This document shows positions 28,479 to 38,394 of a DNA stretch of 64,000 nucleotides, piece by piece. A program made the position numbers and the translations under genes. This DNA comes from CAVYTF01 sp963771435 (lineage in GTDB: Bacteria; Bacteroidota; Bacteroidia; Chitinophagales; Chitinophagaceae): NCBI GenBank assembly GCA_963771435.1, contig CAVYTF010000001.1:62001-126000 (forward strand), in the 5' to 3' direction. The first letter of the stretch is position 1. Every line of letters starts with the position of its first letter. The notes beneath the pieces are model-generated. The model worked only from the letters and a program-made list of their open reading frames with translations, searched no databases and was not told the origin of the DNA.

Positions 28479-29757
28479 TTTCTGTTTCGAATTTTTTTAC
28501 CATCTCTTGTAATTCTTCCTTGCTAACAGCCTTTTGTTCGTTATCAAGATCGATGACCATTAAATAACCCGTATCTCCTGTCGTTGATAAAAAGGCATTT
28601 ACCAAATTAAACTGGTCGCTACTGTTGAATTTGCCTGTAAAGATATTCCAGTCTTCTTTCGCGCAAAGGCAACCCATTGTAGGCGAAATAGGATAAAAAG
28701 GCTTTCTGGAAAAATAATCCGGATCGAGAGTTGTTCCGTGCGCAATTATTTCTGTACGCCCCACCTTTCCTGCATAAAGGGCTTCTGTCATTGGTTGATA
28801 ATTCCGCCATGAGTCTGGCAAAAGATTCATATAATTAGCTAATTCATCTTTTGAAGGATCATAAGGTGTATGCCAGAAAAGGCTATCCTCCGATTCAAAA
28901 GGCATGATCAATTGAATGGTTGGCGTTGGCCCGATCACATGATTATGATCAACTTGAACTCCCTGTATGCTAAAAATCCCCTGGGGCGTATTTCCATTGG
29001 TTATAAAATAAGGAAGATCAGAACCAGACCTTGCCAATTGATCGATCATTATTAATTTACCAGAACTATCCCTTACAAAACTGCCATCTGCATTTTGAAC
29101 GACCGCAATACCCGGATAATCCCGGTTCCATCTTTGAAAAGAATAAATGATCTTTTGGCCTAATACTTTCTGGTGCGCAAACAATTGCAAAATATCCGGT
29201 GTGGGTTGCTTTAAATAATTTGAATAATTGTTAAGATAATTTTTTAATTCATACAGAATAGGCATAGAATCATACTTCGGAAACCTTTGTTCCATCAACC
29301 TTTCCAGTCCTTTGATATTTTTTTCAGAGCGGTCATTCCTGTATAGATACACCGCTTCCATCGCAAACAATTTTGGCACTCCTTCTTTTTCGATCAGCCT
29401 TTTAAAATCATTTACATACTTATCAGGATACGATGCAAACACCGCCTCCAGTAAAGAACGTCTCGTACCGTATTCCAAAGAATCATATTGCGCAAACATT
29501 TTGGCAAAGCCGTTTTCCACATCAGGCGATCGCAGTTCAAACTGCGAAATAGACCAGCACGCATCCTCATATTTAAATTCGCTGTTGCTGTCAAGCGGCT
29601 GCGCAAATGTTTCATTCACTTCTTTATCGATCAGGTATTCTTTAAATTTTACACGGTTATCATGCAGCACAAAATCAGTCTGTATCGAATCGGCTGAAAA
29701 CTGTGCCTGGGTTGCCAATACGTTCAGCAATAAACCCAAAACCAACCATCTTTTCAT
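28459..29757 (-). CDS. Secreted protein, possible L,D-transpeptidase-like (YkuD) enzyme
   Basis: 432 residues with signal peptide MKRWLVLGLLLNVLATQAQ. The first ~200 residues are helical and unassigned. The C-terminal third has LPYFITNGNTPQGIFSI, and IIAHGTTLDPDYF followed 13 residues later by SPTMGCLCAKEDW. The spacing His-Gly ... Ser-x-x-x-Gly-Cys resembles the catalytic HxnS/T-x-GC of L,D-transpeptidases, which cross-link peptidoglycan. I am not sure of the family. It is convergent with ssb. Confidence 0.6.
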   Translation of the reverse strand: MKRWLVLGLLLNVLATQAQFSADSIQTDFVLHDNRVKFKEYLIDKEVNETFAQPLDSNSEFKYEDACWSISQFELRSPDVENGFAKMFAQYDSLEYGTRRSLLEAVFASYPDKYVNDFKRLIEKEGVPKLFAMEAVYLYRNDRSEKNIKGLERLMEQRFPKYDSMPILYELKNYLNNYSNYLKQPTPDILQLFAHQKVLGQKIIYSFQRWNRDYPGIAVVQNADGSFVRDSSGKLIMIDQLARSGSDLPYFITNGNTPQGIFSIQGVQVDHNHVIGPTPTIQLIMPFESEDSLFWHTPYDPSKDELANYMNLLPDSWRNYQPMTEALYAGKVGRTEIIAHGTTLDPDYFSRKPFYPISPTMGCLCAKEDWNIFTGKFNSSDQFNLVNAFLSTTGDTGYLMVIDLDNEQKAVSKEELQEMVKKFETENKKGNY

Positions 29758-29767
29758 ACCCTAAAGA

Positions 29768-29865
29768 TAGTTCAGAATGAAGAATTGATAACGGAGAATG
29801 GATAATTTGGCTTCCAGTTCCCTCCATATCCGTTATCAATTATCCATTCTCCCATTGTTCTCTTA
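29768..29865. repeat. Pair of heptad repeats in inverted orientation
   Basis: Units gaattga, taacgga, gaatgga on one side and tccgtta, tcaatta, tccattc on the other step by 7 bp, forming an inverted pair between divergent genes. The promoter of the dehydrogenase gene must lie within or just after it. Confidence 0.75.
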
Positions 29866-29875
29866 TCTTGCAATC

Positions 29876-30955
29876 ATGGATCAAACTTTCTCTTTCGCCC
29901 AATTATACCAGTTCACTTATAACATTTTTAAAAGCATCGGCTGTTCAGATGATAATGCTGCCATTGCTTCTAGATCCCTGTTGGCTGCCGATCTGCGCGG
30001 CATAGACAGCCACGGCGTTGCCCGATTGAGTGGTTATGTCCGCCTCTGGGAAGCCGCACGAGTAAACGCAAATCCCAACATACAATTAGTCCATGAAACC
30101 CCCTCCACCGCCGTTGTCGATGGCGACAAAGGCCTTGGCCTCATCGTCGCACCCTTTGCCATGCAAATCGCCATTGACAAAGCAAAACACGTTGGCACCG
30201 GTTGGGTAAGCGTGCGCAACAGCAATCATTTCGGCATCGCCGGCCACCATGCCATGATGGCCTTGAATCACGATATGATCGGCATTGCCATGACTAATGC
30301 AAGCGCCCTCGTCGCGCCCACTTTTTCCGTGGAGCGCATGCTCGGGACCAACCCTATCGCCTTTGCCATCCCAGCCGGCGGCCAACCTCCTTTTGTAGCC
30401 GATCTGGCTACTACCACCGCCGCCAACGGGAAATTGGAAATACTCCAGCGCAAAAACCAGCCCGCTCCCGTTGGTTGGGTGCAGGACAAAACCGGGGATC
30501 CATCCACCAATGCAAACGAGCTCAAACAGGAGGGCGCCTTACTTCCCCTCGGCAGCGATCGCGAACACGGCAGCCACAAAGGCTATGCTCTCGGCAGCGT
30601 TGTGGACATCTTTTCCGCCCTCCTCAGTGGTGCAAGCTATGGCCCTTGGGTGCCACCTTTCCCTGCCTATGTGCCTATGCCCGAGAACATGCCCGGCCAG
30701 GGCCTCGGCCATTTTTTCGGCGCCATGCGCATCGATGCCTTTCGCCCGGCCGCCGAATTCAAACAGCACATGGACAACTGGATAACCCGTTTCCGCGCCG
30801 CCACACCCGCAAAAGGCCACGAAAAAGTCCTCATCCCCGGCGACCCGGAACGTGAAATGGAATTAGTCAGGATGAAAGAAGGCATCCCTATAGGAGACGT
30901 CGTGGTAAGCGATTTACAAAACCTTGCCGCAAAAATGAACGTGAAGTGGGGATAA
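29876..30955 (+). CDS. Malate/L-lactate dehydrogenase family oxidoreductase (Ldh2/MDH2 type)
   Basis: 359 residues from ATG 29876 (MDQTFSFAQLYQFTY); upstream in-frame ATG at 29798 lies in the heptad repeat. Family features: ADLRGIDSHGVARLSGY with the catalytic His, NSNHFGIAGHHAMMAL, MLGTNPIAFAIPAG, and SHKGYALGSVVDIFS. These NAD(P)-dependent enzymes oxidise malate, lactate, ureidoglycolate or similar 2-hydroxyacids. The exact substrate is unclear. GC content is higher than in the neighbours. It ends just before a 20.5-bp repeat array. Confidence 0.9.
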   Translation: MDQTFSFAQLYQFTYNIFKSIGCSDDNAAIASRSLLAADLRGIDSHGVARLSGYVRLWEAARVNANPNIQLVHETPSTAVVDGDKGLGLIVAPFAMQIAIDKAKHVGTGWVSVRNSNHFGIAGHHAMMALNHDMIGIAMTNASALVAPTFSVERMLGTNPIAFAIPAGGQPPFVADLATTTAANGKLEILQRKNQPAPVGWVQDKTGDPSTNANELKQEGALLPLGSDREHGSHKGYALGSVVDIFSALLSGASYGPWVPPFPAYVPMPENMPGQGLGHFFGAMRIDAFRPAAEFKQHMDNWITRFRAATPAKGHEKVLIPGDPEREMELVRMKEGIPIGDVVVSDLQNLAAKMNVKWG

Positions 30956-30989
30956 GGAGAAATAAAGAAGATTTTTTTGGCACGAGCAG

Positions 30990-31275
30990 GAATTCCTACC
31001 GAGTTCGAAGCATTTCCGATAAGTTCGAAGGAGTTCCTAATGAGTTCGAAGCATTTTCGACGAGTTCGAAGGAGTTCCTAATGAGTTCGAAGCATTTTCA
31101 ACGAGTTCGAAGGAATTCCTAATGAGTTCGAAGCATTTTCGATGAGTTCGAAGGAGTTCCTGACGAGTTCGAAGCATTTTCGACGAGTTCGAAGGAGTTC
31201 CAAACAAGTTCGAAGACACTTCTAAGGAGTTCGATGGGTTTATTTCAAGTTCCACGGAGTTCTTATCGGGTTCGA
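30990..31275. repeat. Tandem array, alternating 20/21-bp step, with TTCGAA
   Basis: GTTCG(A) occurs at 31003, 31023, 31044, 31064, 31085, 31105, 31126, 31146, 31167, 31187, 31208, 31229 and 31249, alternating 20 and 21 bp, then at 31259 and 31270 (10 and 11 bp). Most units hold the palindrome TTCGAA. The array lies between the dehydrogenase gene and mutS. Confidence 0.95.
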
Positions 31276-31282
31276 TACTTAT

Positions 31283-31331
31283 TGTTACCCGTTATCTGCC
31301 AATCCCTCACTATCAACAATCAACCATCAAC
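31283..31331. repeat. Heptad repeat upstream of mutS
   Basis: Units acccgtt, atctgcc, aatccct, cactatc, aacaatc, aaccatc, aactata step by 7 bp straight into the -7 promoter element of mutS. Confidence 0.75.
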
Positions 31332-31339
31332 TATATTTG
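31332..31339 (+). promoter_or_regulatory. Bacteroidota -7 promoter element of mutS (TATATTTG)
   Basis: Exact TAnnTTTG match 5 bp before the ATG at 31345, which implies a leaderless or very short-leader transcript. Confidence 0.6.
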
Positions 31340-31344
31340 CGGCA

Positions 31345-34024
31345 ATGGCAAAAGCCGCTTCCGAAACGCCATTGATGCAGCAGCACCGGGCTATCAAACA
31401 AAAATATCCCGATGCGATGCTGCTTGTTCCGGGTGGGCGATTTTTATGAAACGTTTGGCGAAGATGCCATCATTACTTCGCAGGTGCTTGGCATTACGCT
31501 CACCAAACGAAACAATGGCGGCGCCTGCTTCAAGCGAACTGGCAGGCTTTCCGCACCATGCGCTGGATACTTACCTGCACAAACTGGTAAAAGCCGGTTA
31601 CCGCGTGGCCATCTGCGACCAGCTGGAAGACCCCAAACTGGCCAAAGGCATCGTAAAACGCGGCGTAACCGAAATGGTAACACCCGGCATGGCCACCAAC
31701 GATAAACTACTGGAACACAACAGCAATAATTTTCTGGCGGCGGTTCATTTTACTGAGAAACAGTCATGGCATTGCTTTTCTTGATATTTCCACCGGCGAA
31801 TTTTTTGTGGCCGAAGGCAATGAGGAATACATTGATAAATTGCTGCAAAGTTTAAAGCCTGCCGAAGTTATTTTCCAGCGCAGTTTTCAGAAACATTTTA
31901 AAGAAACATTTGGAGTAAAGTTTTATACCTACACACTGGAAAGCTGGATTTTTGAAGAAGCCTATGCCAACTGAAATTTTGCTGAAACATTTTCAAACGC
32001 ATTCGCTGAAAGGTTTTGGCATTGAGAAAATGCACTGGTGGCATTGTTGCCGCCGGTGCGGTGCTTGCATTACCTGAAAGATACGGAACACCCCAACCTG
32101 CAGCACATTACTTCGCTGCAGCGCATCGACCGCGATGATTATTTATGGATGGACCGATTTACCATCCGCAACCTGGAACTGTTGAACACAGGCGTAGACA
32201 ATGGCAACAACCTGTTACAAAGTGCTCGACAATACCGTACCGCCCATGGGTGCGCGCATGCTGAAACGCTGGATTGTATTGCCATTAAAAGACATCAGCA
32301 AAATAAATGAACGGCTTAGCGCTGGTGGAATTTTTTATAAAAGAAGTGGACTTGCGGACAACAATTGCACAGCACTTATTAAACAATGCGGCGATATAGA
32401 AAGACTGGTGAGCAAGATACCCGTCAAAAAAATCAATCCGCGCGAAGTGATGCAGCTTGCGAAGGGATTGCAGCATACGGCAGCAAATAAAACAGCTTGT
32501 GCAACAATCCGCCAACGATTATTTAAAAAGGCTGGCAGATGCATTGAACCCCTGCCACTTATATCGTTGAAAAAATCATCAATGAATATTGCACTGAAAC
32601 GCCGCCTATCAGCTGCAACAAGGGCAATGTGATAAAACAAGGCGTTAATGAAGAACTGGATGAACTGCGAAATATTGCCAGCAGGCGGCAAAGATTATCT
32701 GATTGAACATACAGCAACGCGAAGCAGAAGCAACGGGCATCACTTCGCTCAAAATTTGTTTCAACAATGTGTTTGGATATTATCTGGAAGTAACCAATTC
32801 ACATAAACAAAGTGCCGCCGCCTGGATGCGCAAACAAACACTTGCCAATGCAGAAAGATACATCACGCCCGAATTAAAAGAATATGAAGAAAAAATAACC
32901 GGCGCAGAAGAAAAAATACTGGCCATAGAAACTGGAGTTGTACGAAAAGTTGTTGCTGGAACTGCAGGATTATATTGCGCCCATGCAGGTGAACGGAAAC
33001 ATGCTGGCCATGCTTGATTGCCTGATTTGTTTTGCAAACAATGCGCTTGCATTACAATTATAAAAAGCCCCAAATGCATGAGGGCATTGAAACTGGAACT
33101 GAAAGAAAGCCGCCATCCTGTTATTGAAAGCAATTTGCCTGCCGGTGAACAGTACATTGCCAATGATATTTGCATTGAATCCGTCACCGACAGCAAATCA
33201 TTATTCTTACCGGCCCGAATATGAGCGGTAAAAGTGCCTTGCTGCGACAGACAGCGCTGATCACTTTGATGGCGCATATGGGAAGTTTTGTGCCTGCAGC
33301 ATGCGCAAAAATTCCGCTGACCGATAAAATATTTACCCGAGTTGGTGCAAGCGACAATCTCAGCGGCGGCGAAAGCACTTTCATGGTAGAGATGAATGAA
33401 ACAGCAAGCATTATCAACAATATTTCAGCAACGTAGTTTGATATTACTTGATGAAATTGGCAGAGGCACTTCCACTTACGATGGCATTTCCATTGCATGG
33501 AGCATTGCCGAGTATCTTGCATCAATCTTCATGCGCTCCCAAGACATTGTTTGCTACGCATTATCATGAGCTGAACGAACTGGAAAATAAATTGCCGCGT
33601 GTTAAGAAATTATCACATCACCAACAAGGAAATCGGCAATAAGATAATTTTTCTCCGCAAGCTTGCACCCGGAGGAAGCACACACAGTTTTGGAATTCAT
33701 GTAGCTAAAATGGCTGGTATGCCACCCTCATTGATTGACAGGGCAAATGAAGTGTTGAAAATTCTGGAGAGCAGCCGCGAGGAAAAGGAAGACAGTTCTC
33801 TGATGACAGATGAAAGAAAGAACAATCCACTGTCATCTGTAAACAAACATCTGTCATCTTCTGTAAAGAAACTATCTGCTCCTCAAGTGCAGCTTTCAAT
33901 ATTTGATGCGCATAGCGAAACGTTTGAAGCAATGAGAAAGAAATTAGAATTGATTGACATCAACCGTCTAACTCCTGTAGAAGCCTTGATGAAACTGAAT
34001 GAAATAAAAGAAATGCTGAAATAA
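31345..34024 (+). pseudogene. mutS: DNA mismatch repair protein MutS, broken by about twenty one-base frame changes
   Basis: All of MutS is present in order over 2680 bp, about the normal length, but split among the three forward frames. N-terminal FRVGDFYETFGEDAI; connector HALDTYLHKLVKAGYRVAIC; lever region HYLKDTEHPNLQHIT; clamp NIQQREAEATGITSLKI; Walker A TGPNMSGKSALLRQ; then DEIGRGTSTYDG and THYHELNELE. Joining the frames needs extra single bases near 31426, 31526, 31767, 31972, 32039, 32067, 32221, 32318, 32474, 32562, 32683, 32707, 32937, 33049, 33092, 33427, 33519 and 33606, plus two ambiguous sites (32377, 33190). Between the breaks the protein reads well, with no decay. Either a locally poor consensus or a recently inactivated gene. 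Confidence 0.9.
33796..33868. repeat. Heptad repeat within the MutS linker
   Basis: Units ctgatga, cagatga and then gtcatct, gtaaaca, aacatct, gtcatct step by 7 bp. It encodes a serine-rich stretch (LSSVNKHLSSSVKK) between the ATPase domain and the C-terminal helices. Confidence 0.65.
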
Positions 34025-34027
34025 AAA

Positions 34028-36190
34028 TTATTCAGATTTTGTTTTTAAAAGAATCGCAACCTGTGGACTATCGTTTGAAGCAAGTGTTAACGTAAAAAGA
34101 TGTGTGACTGCATCATAATTCATTTTGCCTTTGTCTGACGTAACAGGTCTGTCTGAATAACCTTGCAATACAACTGCTGATTCGCCTTTAGAAAATAATA
34201 CAGTAACGGCAAGGCAGCCCTGCGCATCATTAAGCGATGAGATACGTTTTTTACCTGTTGCAACGATCTTTGCTGTATCGCCAAGAAAAGCAATACCGCT
34301 TGAAGTAATAGGAGCAACTATATAGTAAGTATAAAATTCATCCTTTAATTGATCAGTAAAATTGTCGGAAGCATCCATTAACTGTAATTGTTGAGTAAGC
34401 GGATCAAATACTACCACCTTTCCCATACATCCCAATGACGCAGGCTGGAAGCTTATATCCTTGTTCTTATTCTTAGGTTTGATAAAAGCAAATACATAGG
34501 TTGTTGTGACATTGCTATGTTTCGTGTACGTATAAGCAAGCATTGGCATATCCTCGCCTTTTGCTTCTTCTACATAATCTTTGTCAACGGCAATAACGGG
34601 CACATCTGGTTTCACTAATACTCCATCCTGCCGGCATGTTTTCATAATGTTGTTCTTATCTTCTTTACCAATTGCATCCCCTGTGCCCACAGGTCCTGCA
34701 GATAATACTGCCAGTATCATGTTGCCTGTTTCGCTGCTTTTAAATACATCACACCATGGCCACATACCCAATTCATATCCGAGTTGGGAAGTAAGAATAA
34801 AGTCATGCCATTTCTTTGGTTCAAAACGGTCATCGCTGGTGCGGATGGTTGTAAGGTTATTATATCTTAATCCCTGCATAAAAAACCTTGGCATAGCCAT
34901 ACAATATTGCATGGTCATGTTGGAAGCTTTGCAGGCATTGGCCATGCCATCGGTAAAGGCATTGCCAACTTTTAAATCAGTCGCCATTTGAGGGCTTTTG
35001 TTATAGATATAATTTAACCAGTCTTGTTCGTAGCAGGTCACTCCGTCTTTGCCTAAGGGTTGCATAATGTGCAACCAATAATTTGGGTCAATACCTGCAA
35101 TGCCGGAAATAGTATAGCTATTATGATATGGGCTTTTAGCATCGATCCACCGGTTATGGGTAACCAAGGGTAGTCCAAGTTGCTGGTCAAATGAATAAAG
35201 GCCTTTTGGAAATAAGAAAGAATCTGCAGTATAAGACATCAAACCTCCATAACGATTCCAGGGTCCTAAAGGCAGTTTGGGATTTTTATGATCTGCAACC
35301 GGTTTGTTCTCTGTATCATAAATAGATTTTTCATACCACCAACTGTCAAGTTGAAGATAACCTAGCGGAATGCCTTCCTGTTCGTATCGTTTGCGTAATT
35401 CAAGTAAGGTTGGCGTATACCCTATTGTAGTATCATAATTATAATAATAATCCGCGCCATTATCTGTCCAGTAACCAAAATATTTAAGTGTTGGCTCAGC
35501 ATCATTTTTTGGTATTTCCCTGTTATACATTTTACGCAACGCACTTCCCCAGTCATCATAAGTTTTATGAATACCCTTGTCTATTGCAAGAATCGTTGTG
35601 TGCGTGAAATTAGTAGGCAAGTCTTTTATGTCAGAGTTAAGGCCGCTATTGATAAGGCTTTTGCCATCACCAGTCATCTTTGATACAATGAAATCAGAAG
35701 AAGGAGAAATAATAAAAGTGTTCAGGCTATCATCAAAGAACAACCAAGGTGTTGAAGTTTCATTTAGTTTGAATTGTGGAGGAGCAAAATTATTATCATA
35801 AAAGCTAAACGTATGTAAAGAAGTAGGAAATTGTGTAAATGACGGAAACGCAACTGGCATAGAAGAGGAACCCTGAAGAAGGATTAGAGAAAACTGAACA
35901 ATCGGTTTTCCCATATACCATTTGATCTCTCCTTTATAAGGAATACTATCCTTCCAGTTAAAGCTTGTTTCTTTGTAAGCACCTGTTGCATCATTACCTT
36001 CAATGGTTTTCACATTATTAAGAGGATGATTGATACTTCCCTTAAACCTCCAATTCATCTGAGTTGAATTGACTGTGTAATCTCCGTTACTCTTATCAAC
36101 AGTTACAGATATTCCTGAATTGGTTTGTGCATTAACAAAGGAATAAAGAATAATACCTATAAAAGAAAGGATGTATAGTTTGAGTTTCAT
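34028..36190 (-). CDS. Secreted glycoside-hydrolase-like protein (possible clan-D, GH36-type barrel)
   Basis: 720 residues with signal peptide MKLKLYILSFIGIILYSFVNA. An N-terminal beta-rich domain (~1-240) is followed by a likely TIM barrel: LKYFGYWTDNGADYYYNYD, IPLGYLQLDSWWYEKS with a candidate nucleophile Asp near 275, GVTCYEQDWLNY with a second Asp near 390, and a C-terminal beta domain. The order resembles alpha-galactosidase or raffinose-synthase-type enzymes, but I cannot assign a family firmly. It faces mutS with 3 bp between the stops. The substrate is probably an alpha-linked sugar (inference). Confidence 0.6.
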   Translation of the reverse strand: MKLKLYILSFIGIILYSFVNAQTNSGISVTVDKSNGDYTVNSTQMNWRFKGSINHPLNNVKTIEGNDATGAYKETSFNWKDSIPYKGEIKWYMGKPIVQFSLILLQGSSSMPVAFPSFTQFPTSLHTFSFYDNNFAPPQFKLNETSTPWLFFDDSLNTFIISPSSDFIVSKMTGDGKSLINSGLNSDIKDLPTNFTHTTILAIDKGIHKTYDDWGSALRKMYNREIPKNDAEPTLKYFGYWTDNGADYYYNYDTTIGYTPTLLELRKRYEQEGIPLGYLQLDSWWYEKSIYDTENKPVADHKNPKLPLGPWNRYGGLMSYTADSFLFPKGLYSFDQQLGLPLVTHNRWIDAKSPYHNSYTISGIAGIDPNYWLHIMQPLGKDGVTCYEQDWLNYIYNKSPQMATDLKVGNAFTDGMANACKASNMTMQYCMAMPRFFMQGLRYNNLTTIRTSDDRFEPKKWHDFILTSQLGYELGMWPWCDVFKSSETGNMILAVLSAGPVGTGDAIGKEDKNNIMKTCRQDGVLVKPDVPVIAVDKDYVEEAKGEDMPMLAYTYTKHSNVTTTYVFAFIKPKNKNKDISFQPASLGCMGKVVVFDPLTQQLQLMDASDNFTDQLKDEFYTYYIVAPITSSGIAFLGDTAKIVATGKKRISSLNDAQGCLAVTVLFSKGESAVVLQGYSDRPVTSDKGKMNYDAVTHLFTLTLASNDSPQVAILLKTKSE

Positions 36191-36272
36191 GATGGCAGTT
36201 ATTAAAAAAGGCTTGTGATTTTATAAAGACAAATGTAGAACTACATTTCATATTATAAAACATCAATCATTA

Positions 36273-36899
36273 TTACAATTCAAAACCTAGATCTTTAAAT
36301 TCTTTCAACGTTGTTTTGTAGTCTTTGTGGCAGATACCTTTTATGCCCAAACCTTCAGCAACCTGCACAAACATAGGGCGGTCTTCAAGATACAAAACTT
36401 CCGAAGGCTTTACTTGTGCTATATCTAAAGCAATTCGAAAAATATCCTCATCTGGTTTTCTGAAGTGTACGAAGCTGGATGAAACAAAAAAGTCTATAAA
36501 TGTGTTCAGCTTAAAAGTATCTATCCTGTATTCATTCAGTTCGCGGCCTTCATTGCTTACTACAGCAACTTTTAAATGATATTTAGCTTTAAGTTCCTGC
36601 ACCATTTTTATCATATCATTAAAAGGCTGCGAACAGGAAAACATAAAATCTTTAAAGTCTTTTTTACTAAAATCGCGTTTTTTATAAAACACCACGCGTT
36701 CCAAATATTCATTCAGTGTTAGCTTGCCTTCCTCGTAGGTATCAAATGTAAGGTGATGACGGTCTTCCGTTTCGGCAGCGTCCAGCTTAAACTTTTTAAC
36801 TGCTTTTGCACGGCTATCCCTATCCCAGCCATTGGTAAGCAAAACCCCACCAATGTCCGTAAAGAGTGTTGTTATCTTTTGTTCTTTTTTCTTGCTCAT
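36273..36899 (-). CDS. HAD-superfamily hydrolase
   Basis: 208 residues with the four HAD motifs: TDIGGVLLT at the N-terminus (nucleophile Asp; second Asp replaced by Gly as in YihX-like members), VAVVSNEGRE, the Lys of FRKPDEDIF, and VLYLEDRPMFV. It is probably a sugar-phosphate or nucleotide phosphatase. It follows the aldolase gene on the same strand with only 3 bp between stop and start, so the two are likely co-transcribed and may act in the same sugar-phosphate metabolism. Confidence 0.88.
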   Translation of the reverse strand: MSKKKEQKITTLFTDIGGVLLTNGWDRDSRAKAVKKFKLDAAETEDRHHLTFDTYEEGKLTLNEYLERVVFYKKRDFSKKDFKDFMFSCSQPFNDMIKMVQELKAKYHLKVAVVSNEGRELNEYRIDTFKLNTFIDFFVSSSFVHFRKPDEDIFRIALDIAQVKPSEVLYLEDRPMFVQVAEGLGIKGICHKDYKTTLKEFKDLGFEL

Positions 36900-36902
36900 T
36901 TA

Positions 36903-37975
36903 TTATGCAATAGTAATTTGTTTCTCTAAATAAACATCCTGTATCGAATTTAATAAATGCACTCCATCTTCAAATGAGCGCTGGAAAGACTTTCTTCCTG
37001 ATATCATTCCCATACCGCCTGCGCGCTTGTTAATAATAGCTGTGCGCACTGCTTCTTTCAAGTCTTTATCACCATCTGATGCTCCTCCCGAATTTATTAG
37101 GCCAGCCCTGCCCATATAACAATTGATCACTTGGTACCTGCACAAATCCACGGGATGATTAGAAGATAACTGAGAATACATACGTTCATCAAATTTTCCA
37201 TACGATATTCCGCCAGTATTCAATGCTTTATAACCACCATTATTTTCAGGGAGTTTTTGCTTGATGATATCAGCCTGTATCGTCACACCAAGATGATTTG
37301 CCTGCCCCGTTAAGTCAGCGGAAACATGGTAATCGACGCCATCTTTTTTAAAAGCATTGTTTCTTAAATAGCACCACAGTACGGTTGCCATACCAAGCTC
37401 ATGCGCTTCTTCAAATGCCTGCGATACCTCAATAATTTGCCTGTCACTTTCAGGAGAGCCAAAATAGATAGTGGCGCCAACGGCAGTAGCGCCCATATTC
37501 CACGCATCGCTCACTGAGCCAAACATTACCTGGTCGAATTTATTAGGATAAGTCAGCAGTTCATTATGGTTTAGTTTTACTATGAAAGGTATTTTATGCG
37601 CATACTTTCTTGCTATAGATGCCAATACGCCAAAGGTTGATGCCACTGCATTGCAGCCTCCTTCGATCGCAAGCTTTACAATATTTTCAGGATCAAAATA
37701 AATAGGGTTTGGGCTGAAAGAAGCTGCTGCGCTATGCTCTATGCCCTGGTCAACAGGCAGGATGGATAAATACCCCGTGCCTGAAAGCCTGCCTGCATTA
37801 AATATCTGCTGCAGGCTTCTAAGTGTTTGAATATTCCTATTGGAACCAGTAAAAACTTCATCGATAAACCCCGGAGAAGGCAGGTGCAGCTTATCTTTTG
37901 CAACAGTTGTGCAGTGTGTGATAAAAGCATTTCGCTTTCTTCACCAATTAATTCTACTATATTTTCATAAGTCAT
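36903..37975 (-). CDS. fbaB: Class I fructose-bisphosphate aldolase (DhnA/FbaB family), frameshifted near 37915
   Basis: The body (ASTFGVLASIARKYAHKIPF.., IVKLNHNELLTYPNKFDQV, GGASDGDKDLKEAVRTAI, GRKSFQRSFEDGVHLLNSIQ) is in the frame ending at 36903. The start MTYENIVELIGEESEMLLSH is in another frame and runs off after about 20 residues. One missing base near 37913-37916 joins them into ~357 residues, the family length. The intermediate sequence LPVDQGIEHSAAASFSPNPI, read in the corrected frame, fits the family. The enzyme splits or forms fructose 1,6-bisphosphate. The break is probably a sequence error. Confidence 0.88.
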
Positions 37976-38049
37976 ATGGAATGTTTATTTTGAAGGGTAA
38001 AGATAAAATGATTGGCTTGAAAATAAATGTTATGTATGTCTTATCTCCA

Positions 38050-38394
38050 TTATTTCACCCATGTTATTATAAAATACGCCGCAAGGCAAATAGCTAAAAC
38101 AATAGCCGCAGCAAGCAATACCCATTCAAAGCCCTTTATCTTTCTCTTTTCTTTGCGGCGCTTTTTAACGCTAAGCTGCTGGTGGAGTTTTTTATTTAAC
38201 TGCTCCACATAATCATTTAGTTTGGCGGTGTCGGCAACTGATTGCAATCCCTCTACGCCGTCGTTTACAAAGTCAGAATCCATCATTTGCTTTTCAACGG
38301 AGTGGTTGTCCTGCTCGGGCAGCGCACCTTTCAGGTAGTTGAGGAGCTGCTCATCCGAAAGGCCTTCCTGCTTTATGTTTTCTTCGTCCGTCAT
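38050..38394 (-). CDS. Putative anti-sigma-type membrane protein
   Basis: 114 residues: an acidic N-terminal half (EGLSDEQLLNYLKGALPEQD), a basic stretch (KKRRKEKRKIKG) and one membrane helix near the end (WVLLAAAIVLAICLAAYFII). It overlaps the preceding sigma factor gene by 4 bp (ATGA), the classic pairing of an ECF sigma with its membrane anti-sigma. No zinc-binding motif is seen. Confidence 0.7.
   Translation of the reverse strand: MTDEENIKQEGLSDEQLLNYLKGALPEQDNHSVEKQMMDSDFVNDGVEGLQSVADTAKLNDYVEQLNKKLHQQLSVKKRRKEKRKIKGFEWVLLAAAIVLAICLAAYFIITWVK

Noticed and set aside
31345..34024. Programmed frameshifting to read mutS
   Set aside because: About twenty shifts in one gene, no shared slippery sequence, and no precedent in bacteria. 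Kept only as a remote option behind sequencing error and inactivation.
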